The notes under the pieces are model-generated. The model worked only from the letters and a program-made list of their open reading frames with translations. It was not told the origin of the DNA and did not search any database. The position numbers were made by a program, and so were the translations under genes. Shown here piece by piece: positions 9,660 to 21,274 of a DNA stretch of 29,108 nt. Each line of letters begins with the position of its first letter. The first letter of the stretch is position 1. The DNA is from Plantago elongata (Eukaryota; Streptophyta; Magnoliopsida; Lamiales; Plantaginaceae). The DNA is taken from contig JAYMSP010001762.1 in NCBI GenBank assembly GCA_036897095.1, forward strand, positions 1-29,108, read 5' to 3'.

Positions 9660-11088
9660 CTTACGCATTAAGGTTCCAAGACGAAGGTCTAGGAAATAAA
9701 GTGGGATGGGGTTACAAATAAAGATCGATCGCTAAAATCATTATAAATTTAAATTTTTTGTGCCCTAATTTTGAAATTAGTATAAAGTCATCTAAAACTA
9801 ACTTCAATTCACATGAAACTAATTAAACTAATATTTATTGTGTGATGAAACCTGAAACCAATATTTTTTTGTTGTTGAAACTAATATGAAACTAACTCTG
9901 AATTCCTGAAACTAACTTTATTGAACATAAAATTAAAATTGATGAACATGAAACAACTTATGAGTTTTTGTAAATACTTGAGTGAACCTAAAATTAATAT
10001 TATTTATACTTAAATTAACATACTAGATTTTAAAACTAACATTGTAGGCTCGACCACTGCTTAATTAAGAGTTAGGTTTTGGACGGGTCCATCTAAACCA
10101 TAAATCCTAATTAAGACCGTAGTTTTTCAGATGGAGTAATTAAATTTAATGGATTTATTATCAAATCCAGTTGAGCTTGTTTTTTAGTTCCACAATTAAT
10201 TAGAATGAAGTGAATGATAGTTTTGTCTAGTTAGAGTAAACTTGAGTTTAAAAAATTAAAGTGAATTTATATATAATTATTTTAGAGAATCATTCTTATA
10301 TATAATAGTTGTTATTAAGTGATTCGTATATATGTGATTCTTCCAAATAAATACATACTTGGACAAAAGTGAAAAAAGGATGTTGGCCCTGGCAGTGATA
10401 TGTGTGGACTTCTTCTCTTCCGTCTGGTTCTACATTTGCTTAATACGATTTTGTGTTGTGCCTGAACCTTTCAAACTCTCAAACCAAATTATTTATATAA
10501 TTGTATATGGGTAATAATTAGGGATGTAGTTGCATTTGAATGTATTTATCCATGAATGTGGATTGTCCAGGATGCATGGATGATTAAGGGTAAACTAATC
10601 GTTTGATATTCCAAGGTGAAATTAACTTAATCCTCTCATTAATTTTCGTTTGTACCACGGAGATTGAATTTACACATGCTTCATGTTCACGAGGTGAATC
10701 ACACAAGCCGATGACACTAAACTGAAGGTTTTTAATACAATGACCGTTCAGTTGTGTTCTTATATGATGGGATATAATTAGCTGCGAATCACGATGAACC
10801 AAAGAGTATGTAGAAGCCGTGCATGAAAACTAACTAGATACAATAAATCACAACCTAGGATTGCTCTAGCTAGTCCGGTAAGCTTTATACTGCAGCTCCA
10901 AACATAATTTACTTAGATATATACAAATGAGTAGGACTAACGAACAACAAATTAAGATGATTTAAAAAAGTTGGATCGATCTTACCATGATAGGCCCGAC
11001 CGACCTCCTTACTCATAAAAACATAATAGTTGGGAGAAACGAGTAATCAAGAGGACCATGACCGCATGGACGAGCCCAATAAGAGTAA
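9660..11088. other. AT-rich intergenic region with degenerate GAAACTAA repeats
   Basis: No gene is supported. Between about 9790 and 10045 a loose motif, (T)GAAACTAA(C/T), recurs about eight times at irregular spacing, which looks like an old decayed repeat. A 72-codon minus-strand reading at 10584-10802 has no recognisable domain and I treat it as chance. Confidence 0.45.
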
Positions 11089-11110
11089 AGTGGCCTCAAT
11101 TGAGGCCACT
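11089..11110. repeat. Perfect 22-bp palindrome
   Basis: The half-site AGTGGCCTCAA is followed at once by its exact reverse complement, with no spacer. It is far more GC-rich than the AT-rich sequence around it. Confidence 0.9.
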
Positions 11111-12107
11111 CAAATTCCAACCCTTGTGTTAATTATAAGAATATATGTGTTGTATAATGTACCCCTTTTATTCTTTTATTGATTAATGCTACCGTTATTC
11201 TATTTCTTTTTTAATTTTGTAATTTACTTTGGATATAGATATATTATAAATATAATACTAAAGTTAAAATATATAACTTTAGGTCTTTTTAATCAAGTTT
11301 TGTTGATTAGAATTATTCGTAAAGTACAAATGATTTTTATTATATTTAAATAGTGATATTAATTATATAGTATACCGTAAAAAATATTATTTTTAATGTC
11401 AATATATAAATTATAAATCTGGATGCACTGACTAAGTTTTTTGCATTTGTCCCTACATGACCGGCTCTAAGAAAATCGACCTACATGATCCAACAAAGAT
11501 CATGTTATCTAAATGCGACATCTAATTCTTACAACATGTGTCAATAGTTGATATATAGGCCCTATAAGATCCATCTTTCTGAAGTTTTGTCACTAAGAGT
11601 TTCCCTATAAACAACATAACATTTACTTCTTATAATAGTAACTCAACTACTTACAATATTTTACTTTCTAAGTTTATCGGATAAATCTCCCACTCAAACG
11701 TCCATTTTGTCAAAATATTATCGGTAAAGAAAAGGTCAATTACCTAAATTTTGCAAGTGGACTTTGTTGGGTTGACCACGCCTATGCTCGGTAGTGATCA
11801 ATTTTGCAAGTGGACTTTACTTCTTAAAATTAAAGGATTTAACTGTTTTTATACGACACTATGAGAATCTTCATGAAAAATTGTGGTTCATAAACAAGCT
11901 AGTAAACTAAATCCTGTCGTCACTTCCAGGGCCACAACATCGGAAGGTAAGGCGTGTCCAGACGGACTAGAAATTCTTCTCGTATACACCCTACCCTCTT
12001 TAAGCACGATGCGCAAGATCAACTTCAAATTAACAAGGTGTTTATAACGTACTACCTCAATTTACACTATTCATATCATTTATATCCCGCAACATTAAAA
12101 ATAAATA
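11111..12107. other. AT-rich intergenic region upstream of the PLP homeostasis gene
   Basis: No gene is supported. The only structure seen is a 19-bp direct repeat, AATTTTGCAAGTGGACTTT, at 11747-11765 and 11800-11818, separated by 34 bp. A 64-codon plus-strand reading at 11954-12148 runs into the adjoining MITE and has no homology I recognise. Confidence 0.5.
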
Positions 12108-12386
12108 CTCTTCCCGTTCTTTTAAAAACTTCATCTTTCCTTTTTTAGTGTTACGTTAGAAACTTTCTAACCCAAAAAAAGAGAAGTTTTCATCCTACTA
12201 AATAATTCTTTATTATTTCTCTCACATATTTTATCATCATTTTATTCATTCCTGCAACTTACTTTATCATTTATTTACAAATTTATCAATATTTTACCAC
12301 TCTCAAACTAATATCTTATTAACTCTAATTAAAATTAAGAGAAAATAACTCTTTCTCTTTAAGAAGTTTTATTAGATCGGAGAGAG
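12108..12386. mobile_element. Stowaway-type MITE (Tc1/mariner), about 279 bp
   Basis: The left end is CTCTTCCCGTTCTTTTAAAA. The right end, read inward on the other strand, is CTCTCTCCGATCTAATAAAA. Both continue into ACTTC, giving terminal inverted repeats of about 25 bp that match the Stowaway consensus CTCCCTCCG. The element is flanked by TA on both sides (12106-12107 and 12387-12388), the expected target duplication. The interior is AT-rich and noncoding. It sits about 220 bp upstream of the next gene's ATG, in its promoter region. Confidence 0.85.
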
Positions 12387-12603
12387 TAAAATGGAAGATA
12401 TATATAGTGGGAGTTACTATATTATAAGTCCAACAATATGAATTAGTTTAATGAAAGTTTTAGACCGCAAAACCTGTATGAGGCTTGTATTTCTCCAGAT
12501 AGTGTGATTGTTCACCTTTTTATCAGTAACAAGAAAAAAGAAAAATGCAAGGCAACCAAGAAGCTGTAGAGTGTAGATCAGTCAATATCCAACACCCATT
12601 TAT

Positions 12604-15182
12604 ATGGCAGCTCCGGCACTGGAAGGCGTAGCCGTCACAGCTCTTCGGGCGGTGCTCCACCGTGTCCGAGTGGCGGCGGAGAAATCCGGCCGCCTTGCCG
12701 ACGATGTAAGAGTTGTCGCCGTTAGCAAAACCAAGCCTATCTCTTTAATTGACCAGGTGTATGATGCTGGCCATAGATGCTTTGGCGAAAACTATGTCCA
12801 AGAAATTGTTGAAAAGGCTCCTCAGGTCAGTTCCCAGTTCCAATTTCTTCAAAAATCTTGTAAAGATTCCAGTTTTATTCCTGTAGCTTCAAATATAGCT
12901 TTAAAGTTCACATTTTTACTCCTGTAGCTTCAAGTATAGCTTTAAAGTTCACATTTTTATTTTAGTAGCTTCAAATATCCATGCTTTACTTTTACTGTTG
13001 ATGAGTGTTTGGTGTGTGTGTGTTTGAGCAGCTTCCGGAGGATATTGAGTGGCATTTCCTTGGGCATTTGCAGAGCAATAAAGTTAAACCGCTCTTGAGT
13101 ATGTGACATATTCTTGCTGACTAATTTTGATTTTTTCAAACTGGCAAATTTTGGGACTAGTTTGATGTTATTGTTTGTGTTTATTATGCGTAGCTGCTGT
13201 TCCGAATCTGGCGATGGTTCACGGTGTTGATAATATGAAGGTGAGGTTACTGTCCCTGTGCTTGTTTACTGTTTGTAATTTCTGCTCGGGTCTCATAATA
13301 AGCTTGTTAGGTGATAGTGGCCATGTATCGAGAATTCCTTACTTAAGGATGTTAAATTTGTTAGAAAATCGAAATGATAAAACCGGTGTGTGAGGAAGTA
13401 GATGGCTTTTTATCCCATGAGAGTGTTGCATGGTATCTTTATGTTCGTTCCTACTCGATTATGAACTTGTGAATTTGTGCTGGTATGTCCTTTGTGAAAA
13501 TTCTACTATTTCCCTCTCGTTATATGGTGGAAATATAGGTGCCAAACTTTGTTTGCTTACGTATGCTTGTTATTTTCGTTTTGAGCATCTTTACCGGGTA
13601 ACCATTAAGATGCATGCGGCAGTTGGTGCTGTGAATCTGTTATTGACAAAAAACTGTTGTATGGCAGATCAGAGGTTTCCAAGCTAACCAGTCCTATTAT
13701 TTCTAATGTTTACTGATGAACAGGTAGCGAATACTCTTGATCGTGTAGTTTCAAGCATTGGAAGAAAACCTTTGAAGGTATTGGTTCAAGTCAACACCAG
13801 TGGGGAAGTATGTGAGTACTGAATTTTACATCTCTTTCAACTGGAATAACGTATGGCCTCGGCATGTTTTGAAGAATTTTAGTTCTTGTAGATGTTAAAA
13901 GTAAGATTACTTGGTTCAATATTCACCAGGTAGGCCGACAATCTTGGTTAAGCATAAGAAAATGTGAAATGCTAAGAAAATGTCTGTTCCCTGAGCTATA
14001 GGAAAAACCACTTTTATGAACATGCTTAACACTCCCCAAGTGTTTCAACTGGCTCTTGCATTCCATAATGTACAGGTCTACAGGATGAGTTGATTGACTT
14101 TAAAAACTTAAGAGATTCCATACAATTGATAGACTTTAATCATTATCCTACCTCTTAAAAGTATTAAAATGAAGCTAAATGAATAATGCAGCCAAATCTG
14201 GAGTAGATCCACCAGAGTGTCTTGATCTTGTCAAACATGTCAAGCTGGGTTGCTCAAACCTTCAGTTTTCTGGATTGATGACTATAGGGATGCCGGACTA
14301 CACCTCAACCCCAGAAAACTTTAAGGTAACACTTCGTTGTATTAGAATCAATATCTGAATGTTGCGGATTGATTTGCAAAAGCTTCAATATTAGAAATCA
14401 TCTATTTCCTGCCTGGAGTTCATCAGTTTCCCATTCACGCCCTACTCTGGACATCCTCTTGTTTGCATTTTAATTTATTCTATGGAAAACGAGCACGCTT
14501 CTATTGGCATTGCAGGTTTTTGTAAATTTTCTGATTTGCATCATCTTTGTTGGTATGACTAAAGAAATCCTCTTGGTGCTTTTACCTAGGATTTAGTTCA
14601 TTAAATCACTGCATGTTCTGATAATCTGATCTTAAGAGTCTGATGGATGAATTAATCTGCATGATGTAGACTCTGTTAAAATGTAGAGATGATGTCTGCA
14701 AAGCACTGGGAATCGCTGAAGCACAATGTGAATTATCAATGGGCATGTCTGGTGATTTTGAGCAAGCGGTAAGCTAGTATAGTAGCGCTATGTTTTCTTT
14801 GTATGTTTCATGTTTGAAATTACAGATTTTTAAAATCCCAAATAACTAAAAAGTATCTTTATTCCCAACTCCAATTGTTGACGTATGTACAATCATCATA
14901 CAAACCATGCATGCGTTTGAGAATTATGTCGTACCATAGTCGAGTCAGATAATGAGGTGTGGTAAGGAATGTACAATGTGATTATCAACTTCTCTTGAGC
15001 ATGTATAATCATGCTTAATGAAACATAGGAAATCCTTTGTCACTGACAAGAGGGTGACATGGATTGCCATTTGGTTGACTTTTTAACGGCCTCTCTAATG
15101 CCTGTAGATTGAAATGGGCAGTACAAATGTGAGAATCGGATCAACCATATTCGGGCCCAGAGATTATTCAAAGAAGAAGTAG
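12604..15182 (+). CDS. Pyridoxal phosphate homeostasis protein (YggS/PROSC/YBL036C family), 243 aa, seven exons
   Basis: Exons are 12604-12825, 13032-13098, 13194-13240, 13724-13811, 14192-14325, 14670-14768 and 15108-15182, with GT-AG introns and phases that join cleanly. The protein is a single TIM-barrel domain like the N-terminal domain of alanine racemase. It binds pyridoxal 5'-phosphate and buffers the vitamin B6 and amino-acid pools rather than acting as a standard enzyme. Visible hallmarks are VVAVSKTKP with Lys42 as the likely PLP Schiff-base lysine, GENYVQE (61-67), [11 protein letters not shown] (81-91), VQVNTSGE (133-140), FSGLMTIG (167-174), LSMGMSGDF (208-216) and [17 protein letters not shown] (223-239), which forms the phosphate-binding end. 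No transit peptide is evident, so it is probably cytosolic. Length matches the family. Exon 1 is notably GC-rich. Confidence 0.96.
12880..12978. repeat. Tandem repeat of 41-bp period in intron 1 of the PLP homeostasis gene
   Basis: Two nearly identical 41-bp units (12880-12920 and 12921-12961), each beginning CCTGTAGCTTCAA and including TAGCTTTAAAGTTCACA, are followed by a partial third unit (TAGTAGCTTCAAATAT). The two full copies differ at about two positions, so the duplication is young. Confidence 0.85.
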
Positions 15183-15764
15183 ATTCAGTTTCGTGCATAC
15201 GTCTGGGAGAGCCGGAGAGCTGTTGCCCCCTTCCAGACATCAACTAGTATTCCTGTTCATATAGAGCCACATATAGGTTTAAGCTCTCGCACATGCATAC
15301 ACAAACATATTGATTCACCATTGCTCTATAGATGGCAGCTGCAGTATATGTTTCAAACTTGCCTCTATCTGTATCTTTACATCTTAATATGTGAATCTGT
15401 AAAAATTTATCCAAAATCTGTAGAAATGTAGTCTTATCTGTAGCATAGAGCTACCAAATTCAACATGTAGTACTGAGTTCCCCTTTTTATTACAAGTGAA
15501 AACAGGTTATTGTATGATATGCATAAATGATTAAAGTCAGGGTACTTGAGTCCTCTATAATATTTTCATTTAAATATCTGAAACATTACGAAATGCTTCG
15601 AAAAATCCCAATCAGGAATCCCAAACATATGGCCAAACCAAGTCTTTTAGACTATGATTGCAGATAGTTCCTTACTTTCTACAACCAAATAGAGATAATT
15701 ATATAACGAGTCCTGAAGCACTTATTCTGCATGGTATGCCATATGATCAGGTTCTCCCACCTCC
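15183..15764. other. Convergent 3' region between the PLP homeostasis gene and the CNOT9-like gene
   Basis: Only about 580 bp separate the two stop codons, which face each other, so the 3' UTRs are close or overlap. An AATAAA hexamer on the minus strand (plus positions 15486-15491), about 275 nt beyond the CNOT9-like stop, is a candidate polyadenylation signal. No other gene is seen. Confidence 0.5.
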
Positions 15765-18700
15765 TTACGCAATTGGAGGCTCTGAGATATTCTCTACGAA
15801 CTGCTTCAGCCACGCTCTTGCTGCTAGGTCCTCCTGCCAGTGCAAATCATCAGGAAAATCAATTACGTTTCCAACCTTGTTGAAGCTCACATAATGTGAT
15901 GCTAGTTTGAAAAAGTGTCACATAATTTCAAAGAAACACACCGATAAATAATGATGAAATGTGCCATCAACAAGGCTTCTTGGGAAAAAACTCCTCAATG
16001 TCCAGTGACTCCTGTAGATATTTTTGGACTGAGTTATTCGCAAACATGATCAATGTAGACGTAAAGAGAGAAAAACAAGAGATGATTCCATTTGGAACAA
16101 GACCAACCTTTCATCCTCAGAGAGACGAACATAACACTTAATGACATGCTTCAATAGACTTTGCCGATTTGCCAAGGGCTGCTCAATAACTGCAGTAACC
16201 ACGTTTGCTAGTGCTTGATTTACAGCAAATAGCCGCTCTGGTGTTGTACACACATATTCTAGACCGACATCATCCAGCAGAATTTTATGCAAAATGAAGG
16301 TTGCAACCTACCAAAAGGTGATTTATCGAGAAATTATAGTGACGGATTGACAGTAAAAGAAGCCATGAAAACAGAAATTTCTGGAGTGCAACACTTGATT
16401 TATATTTATACATGCCATCAATTGTGCTGCTTGCATGCACAAACACATGCCATTAAAGAAAAAGAAAAAACCTCGCCAGGAGGGACTTAATCAACAGCAC
16501 AATTCAAAATGAATACAACTTAGCAGATCTGAAAAGTAAACGCAACAGAAGCATATTCTTGTTATCAAAGAAACTGGATCCTCCACTACGTGGTATGCTG
16601 AATTGTAATCAACATTTTCGCTAGAGCATATTTTGCCATATTTGCAGAAGAGTCAACTTTTGCACATCAATCATAAATGTGTACAATTACGCTTGAAAGC
16701 AAAAGAGTGAATAGAAACAAAGAGAGATTTACAAGTGTGTATGTCTTTCTAATGTAATATGTGCTCCTGGTCAAATCTAACATTAAACACTTGGGGTATC
16801 AGTACTGATCAGCATACACGATGAGGGAGTGGAAAAGGTTGTAACATACATATATCAAACATATACGACGTGCTTCATTTCCCCAAGAGGTAAAACACCC
16901 GGGTTTGGTGTAAGAGGTAAGGTGCTCCAAGTCTCAAACACCATTCAAGACACTTCTAAGTTCTAAGGAATGATGTGTGTGTGTGTGTGCGCGCGCGCGC
17001 GCACACTTGGTCTATCAAAAAAGGGTTAGAAAAAATTGTTTCAGATCTGTCAGGTTTAAAACTAGACTTGATAAATTTAGCTGTTATAAAGTTGATGTAT
17101 TATTTTCGAAGACAAAAAATGGCAAACATTTGACATACCCATAACCAAACAACATACATGATAACTTAACAAGGAATCAGTTGTGTTGCAATATGCATAA
17201 AACAACTGGCATTGGCCTAAAACTAAGCATACACAGAAGTTAAATGTCACTCAACTGTTTTTGACAAGGTACTTCCTTTCTCCATACAATGCAGGCATAC
17301 TGGCATCATTTCAGAAGAGAGAAGGAAAATTATCACATTGGTATCTTGAACCTGGATATAGATAAAGAACATCAGTATTGTGCTAAATGTCAGGAGCAGA
17401 GAGGAAATATATAATTATGGTAGACAACAAAGTGCAACTCAGTTGGCAAGATACGCTTCCCTCCAACCAATAGGTCGGGAGTTCGAGTCAACTTTGCCGT
17501 TTCAAAAAATAAAATATAATTATGGTACAATATATTGAAGGTAAAAATGCACCAGTCCAAAGTTTAAATGGCAATGACTACAACCAATGGTCACTGGTAG
17601 TATTAAAAACTTTCATGGGCAATTACAAAAAAGAAAGCCTGTACAGAGATGAATTGAGGTAAGGACGTGACAAGAACAAGTCCAAGCTTAAATCATAAGT
17701 GCTTACACCTAATAATTACATGGCTGAAATCAGTAAAAGCACAATGCAAGAAAGAAATAAAACCCATAAGAAATTAATAGAGCTAATCATCCATAGAAAG
17801 AAATCAGCTTAGACGCTAGTAAGCTTAGTTGGCAGCAGTTAGTATCTTCAGAAATAAGTAGCACAATCCATACCCATGTCAGGAACCATCCTATGTACGA
17901 GTTAGCCAAGACACGAAATCCAACACTCAGATTTTAGGTTCGCACTGACTTGAGCATTTTAAGTGACTTATCAGTAAACCAATCAGGGAGGTGGGAGAAA
18001 AGTAGAAAATGCTAATTTTCTACTGGAAAGCTTATATCATTTATATGACAAAAGAAATAAATTTCAAAGATGTCTGTAAATTAGAGATACCTTGACAAGG
18101 GCACCGATGACTCCCAAACTACCAAGCCTAAGGAATTCAGACTGCTCTGTTTGGGAAGGATTTATGAGAAACGACGTCAAGTAGTACGGGATGTACGCTG
18201 CAAAAGTAAGACAAATCAGTGCAAGTTGCATTTAAAGCCTTTCTACAAGTCTCAGGCTATATTTTTGGTAAAGGCCAGAGTAACGAAGTATCACAACAGT
18301 ACCTCCAATTGTAGAACTATTCCTATACTAAAAAAAGAAGACCAGAGTAAAGAAGTGTCACAATCTATGGTATGGGTCATTATTAGAGCCTCTTCACTTC
18401 AAATTGAAGGGCATTCGGCACATATACTCGGCTCATAGATTTAAGAAGTTGAAGTCAAGGGTTGATGATATAACCATCGTTAGCTAGTAAATTGTCGCAA
18501 TCATTGGTTAGAGGGGAGGATGGGGGTGTCAATAATATTTGCATGCATTTCTCTCTAAGAAGATTTACTTGTAACAAAAGTGATTTCCCTCCAAATGTTA
18601 GTTATTAGCAGATTAAGTATTAACCTCCCTATTGAGGTAGACATAACAAACATAACTTGTCATCTCCTGTTCAATATAAATAGAAAATCGGAGTTTTTCG

Positions 18701-21165
18701 TGACAAAATTTACCTTTAATAAACACACTCCTTGTGTCTGGGTGAGCAGCTACACACTGCACAAACCAACATGATACATGAATCCAAAGCTATACAGTAC
18801 AGAATGCATGATGAGACACGGAGGGCAATGTTCACAAGAAAGATCTTTAAATACAGAGTTTTTTCAGTCCTGTCAAGTAGAGAGACCATTTCTACTAATA
18901 TACTCTTATACATCCCGCAACAAAGGGTTGATTATGGCCATATATTGCTCCTAACTTACGTTGGACAAACGTTTAATAAAATTATAAAATGAATGTAATT
19001 ATACCGTTAGACTAATCTTAGATTTCCTTCCGGTAGCAGTTATGTTATAAATTACAGGTAGTGATAGATAAATCAATCATAGACTTGCTCTCTTAGGGGA
19101 TATACCAGGTGATAGAAGGTCAGGCAATGCTTACTCTATCTTCTAATGGTCCTTAAACAACTGACTTCCTATTTCGTTACTAACTGGATATGTCATTACA
19201 TCAAAACAAATATACTCAACTATATATCCACAACAGAAAGTAAAGATACAAGCATAGTTGCAACCTGAGGAGGAAAAAGAAGCACATGATGCAGATTTAA
19301 CTGACTGAGCAGGAAAAAAAAGAACATGATAAACGAAAAGCACCAGACCTGAAGAAGTGCAAGTGCATGGCACACCCTCGTTGATTGATCTTTAGTTAAT
19401 TTAGGAGGGGACAGCATTGGATAGACAGCAACTATTTCCTGCAGAAATGATAAACGTACGTTCGACCATGAGCTGTGTCGCCTGAATACAAAACCAAAAG
19501 TACTTTTTTCTCAAAGAGTTCAACAGTTTTTGAGATTTTTTATTTTCCATGTTGTCATTAGGATAAAAATGTGCTAACATTGTGACAATGAAGATGATTT
19601 GCTTAACCATCTTAATTCATCTAAATTGGCAAACATTTAGATGCAATTCATCCACTGTCACAATGTTAACCATATTCACTATCACAGACTCACAGCGGTA
19701 ACGTTGTTTTACATAGCAGATGGGGAAACACATCAAACTTGACTGCATCTCTCCATATCTTAACAATTTAGTGTGTTCCAAACATTGAGGTTATCCCTGA
19801 CCAATGAATTATCGAGTAGCCTTGACACATCATAAATTGACAAAGCCAAAAGCTATACGCACTTGACATTTGTGAAATCTACCTGCAGAAGAATCGCAAC
19901 TGTGCCAGAAGAGAACCATATCAACCGAGCCAAATTCGGGAACTGTACCTGCCCCTGTTGAGACAGAATAAATTTAACCAGCTTAGGATATGTGACCAGT
20001 TCACCAGTAACAATGAGTTCTACAGAAAAAGTTCAAGTGAAAGACCACCTTCGAGAATGCAAAAACTGTAGTTTACAATAGCTTCATAATTTCTTTGCCA
20101 ATCTAAGAAATTAGTGACTACGAAAACCTTTGATTTGTATGCAAACATGCACAAAGTATAGCAGCCCTTCTCCATAATAATGTATGTCACAAGTACAAAT
20201 ATCCGGGTAGTTATATATTCAACTCTAAGAACTCTGAATATAACTCCTTCAGTCTCCAATCAGAGTAGGACCTAGGGCACAACTATACTATGTATTGCAG
20301 CATAAAATGCAATGTTACAACCAAAATGGCAATGCTATAGATCAAGCAATGCCACCACCCCCACAAAAGTCCAGGCAGCTAAAATTGCAACTCAAAATAT
20401 ACCGTAAGGCATCTTAAATCTAATAAAAATGCAAAATTCACAAGGTACAAACAATCATCCAGGCATAATTCCGAAGTTACTACGGGATTACTAGTCTTAA
20501 ACCACATCAGGGGCAAACCCAGGAAGGGCATAGGGGGTTAGGTTATATTTTTAATAATTTAATATTCGGCCCTCAACTTCAAATTCTGTGTCCCCCTGAG
20601 AGTAGAGCTAAAAACTTAGCAGTCTCTAGTCCGAGTTTTGGTTGTCCCGATTATATCCTCGACTGAAAGTTTATGCAATTGGTGCACCACTCAGCATAAT
20701 AAACAACTTGTAATGCAAGACCAAAGTTGAATTAATTAAGGTGTCGATTCTCTCAGCAAAAATGTGCAAAAATATGACCACATTTCGTGAACTCGAGAAT
20801 GCGAATTCGGCCAGGAAATCACGTAGAAGAAGGACCCTAGAGACTCTAATAGAATTCAATAGAATTGATCGATTGATAAAAATAAATAAAATAAAAAGGC
20901 AATTGAAAATGTAGAAGAGCTGGCATGCAATGCAAATGCAAATTAGTGAGAGAGATGTATAGCATACGGCAAGTTTAACAAGAGCACGGTCGCGTCGATC
21001 AGGATCAAAGAGATCGAGAACGAGGGTTTCTATATCGGGCGGAATCCGGTCGTCGGAAACGAGGGTGCGGAATCCGCCGGTAGAAGTTGACGGAGTTTCG
21101 CCGCCGACGAAACCAAACTCAGCGGAGGAGGAGGCGTTGATGCGCCTGTTTGGAGCTGCTGACAT
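15765..21165 (-). CDS. CNOT9/RCD1-like subunit of the CCR4-NOT complex, 308 aa, eight exons
   Basis: Exons in transcript order are 21165-20968, 19954-19883, 19438-19349, 18756-18714, 18197-18091, 17351-17256, 16307-16108 and 15885-15765. All introns are GT-AG and the phases agree. The last acceptor (GTGAG|C) is the least certain. CNOT9 (Caf40/RCD1) is an armadillo-repeat scaffold of CCR4-NOT, the deadenylase that starts mRNA decay. Matching segments are [26 protein letters not shown]-type HALALLQ then [67 protein letters not shown] and [16 protein letters not shown]. Residues 1-45 are a Ser/Gly-rich tail. The C-terminal part is clearly divergent from canonical plant CNOT9, so this is probably a diverged paralogue. 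An ATG at 21252 is in frame, but the TATA box at 21275 puts transcription start near it, so I chose 21165. Confidence 0.92.
16890..17022. mobile_element. Possible tRNA-derived SINE containing a (TG)n(CG)n tract, in an intron of the CNOT9-like gene
   Basis: TGGTGTAAGAGGTAAGG resembles an RNA polymerase III A box, and AAGTTCTAAGG about 50 bp later is a weak B-box candidate. A (GT)n(GC)n stretch follows and the segment ends CTATCAAAAAA. This order recalls some plant SINE families. No clear target duplication is visible, so support is modest. Confidence 0.35.
16973..17006. repeat. Alternating purine-pyrimidine tract (GT)n(GC)n(AC)n, 34 bp
   Basis: Uninterrupted alternation of purine and pyrimidine runs from 16973 to 17006, with a GC-only core. 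The right part is also self-complementary (GTGTGTGC...GCACAC). Such tracts are the classical Z-DNA-prone sequence and are length-unstable. Confidence 0.85.
17423..17513 (+). mobile_element. Short tRNA-derived SINE-like insertion with 14-bp target duplication, in an intron of the CNOT9-like gene
   Basis: The 91-bp insert contains an A-box-like GTGCAACTCAGTTGGCAAG and a strong B-box-like GGTCGGGAGTTCGAGTC, as in tRNA genes. It ends with an A-rich tail (TTTCAAAAAATAAA). It is bracketed by identical copies of ATATAATTATGGTA at 17409-17422 and 17514-17527. It lies in the intron between the exons at 18197-18091 and 17351-17256, in antisense to the gene. It lacks a tRNA acceptor stem and cannot be an intact tRNA gene. 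Confidence 0.75.
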
Positions 21166-21274
21166 TAACAAAAATTCGCCTGAGTTACACGAGTAGGGGT
21201 TTCTGTTCTGTTCTGTTTTGTGAGGGTTTTTGTTTTGTCTTGACTCTGACACACCTACGGAACTCGAATGCAGC

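Noticed and set aside
9363-9668. 101-codon minus-strand ORF as a gene
   Set aside because: It is an out-of-frame reading through the SUMO exon relic and flanking DNA; the homologous frames are different and broken.
10584-10802. 72-codon minus-strand ORF
   Set aside because: No recognisable domain, no promoter or splice context, and length within chance expectation.
16973-17006. CRISPR-like or satellite array
   Set aside because: It is a dinucleotide microsatellite; there are no spaced repeats, and the window is plant nuclear DNA.
17423-17513. Functional tRNA gene
   Set aside because: It has A- and B-box-like motifs but no acceptor stem or proper cloverleaf; flanking duplications and the A-rich tail indicate a SINE.
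21166-21252. N-terminal extension of the CNOT9-like protein from the in-frame ATG at 21252
   Set aside because: The TATA box at 21275-21281 places transcription start at or after this ATG, and the extra residues look like translated leader.
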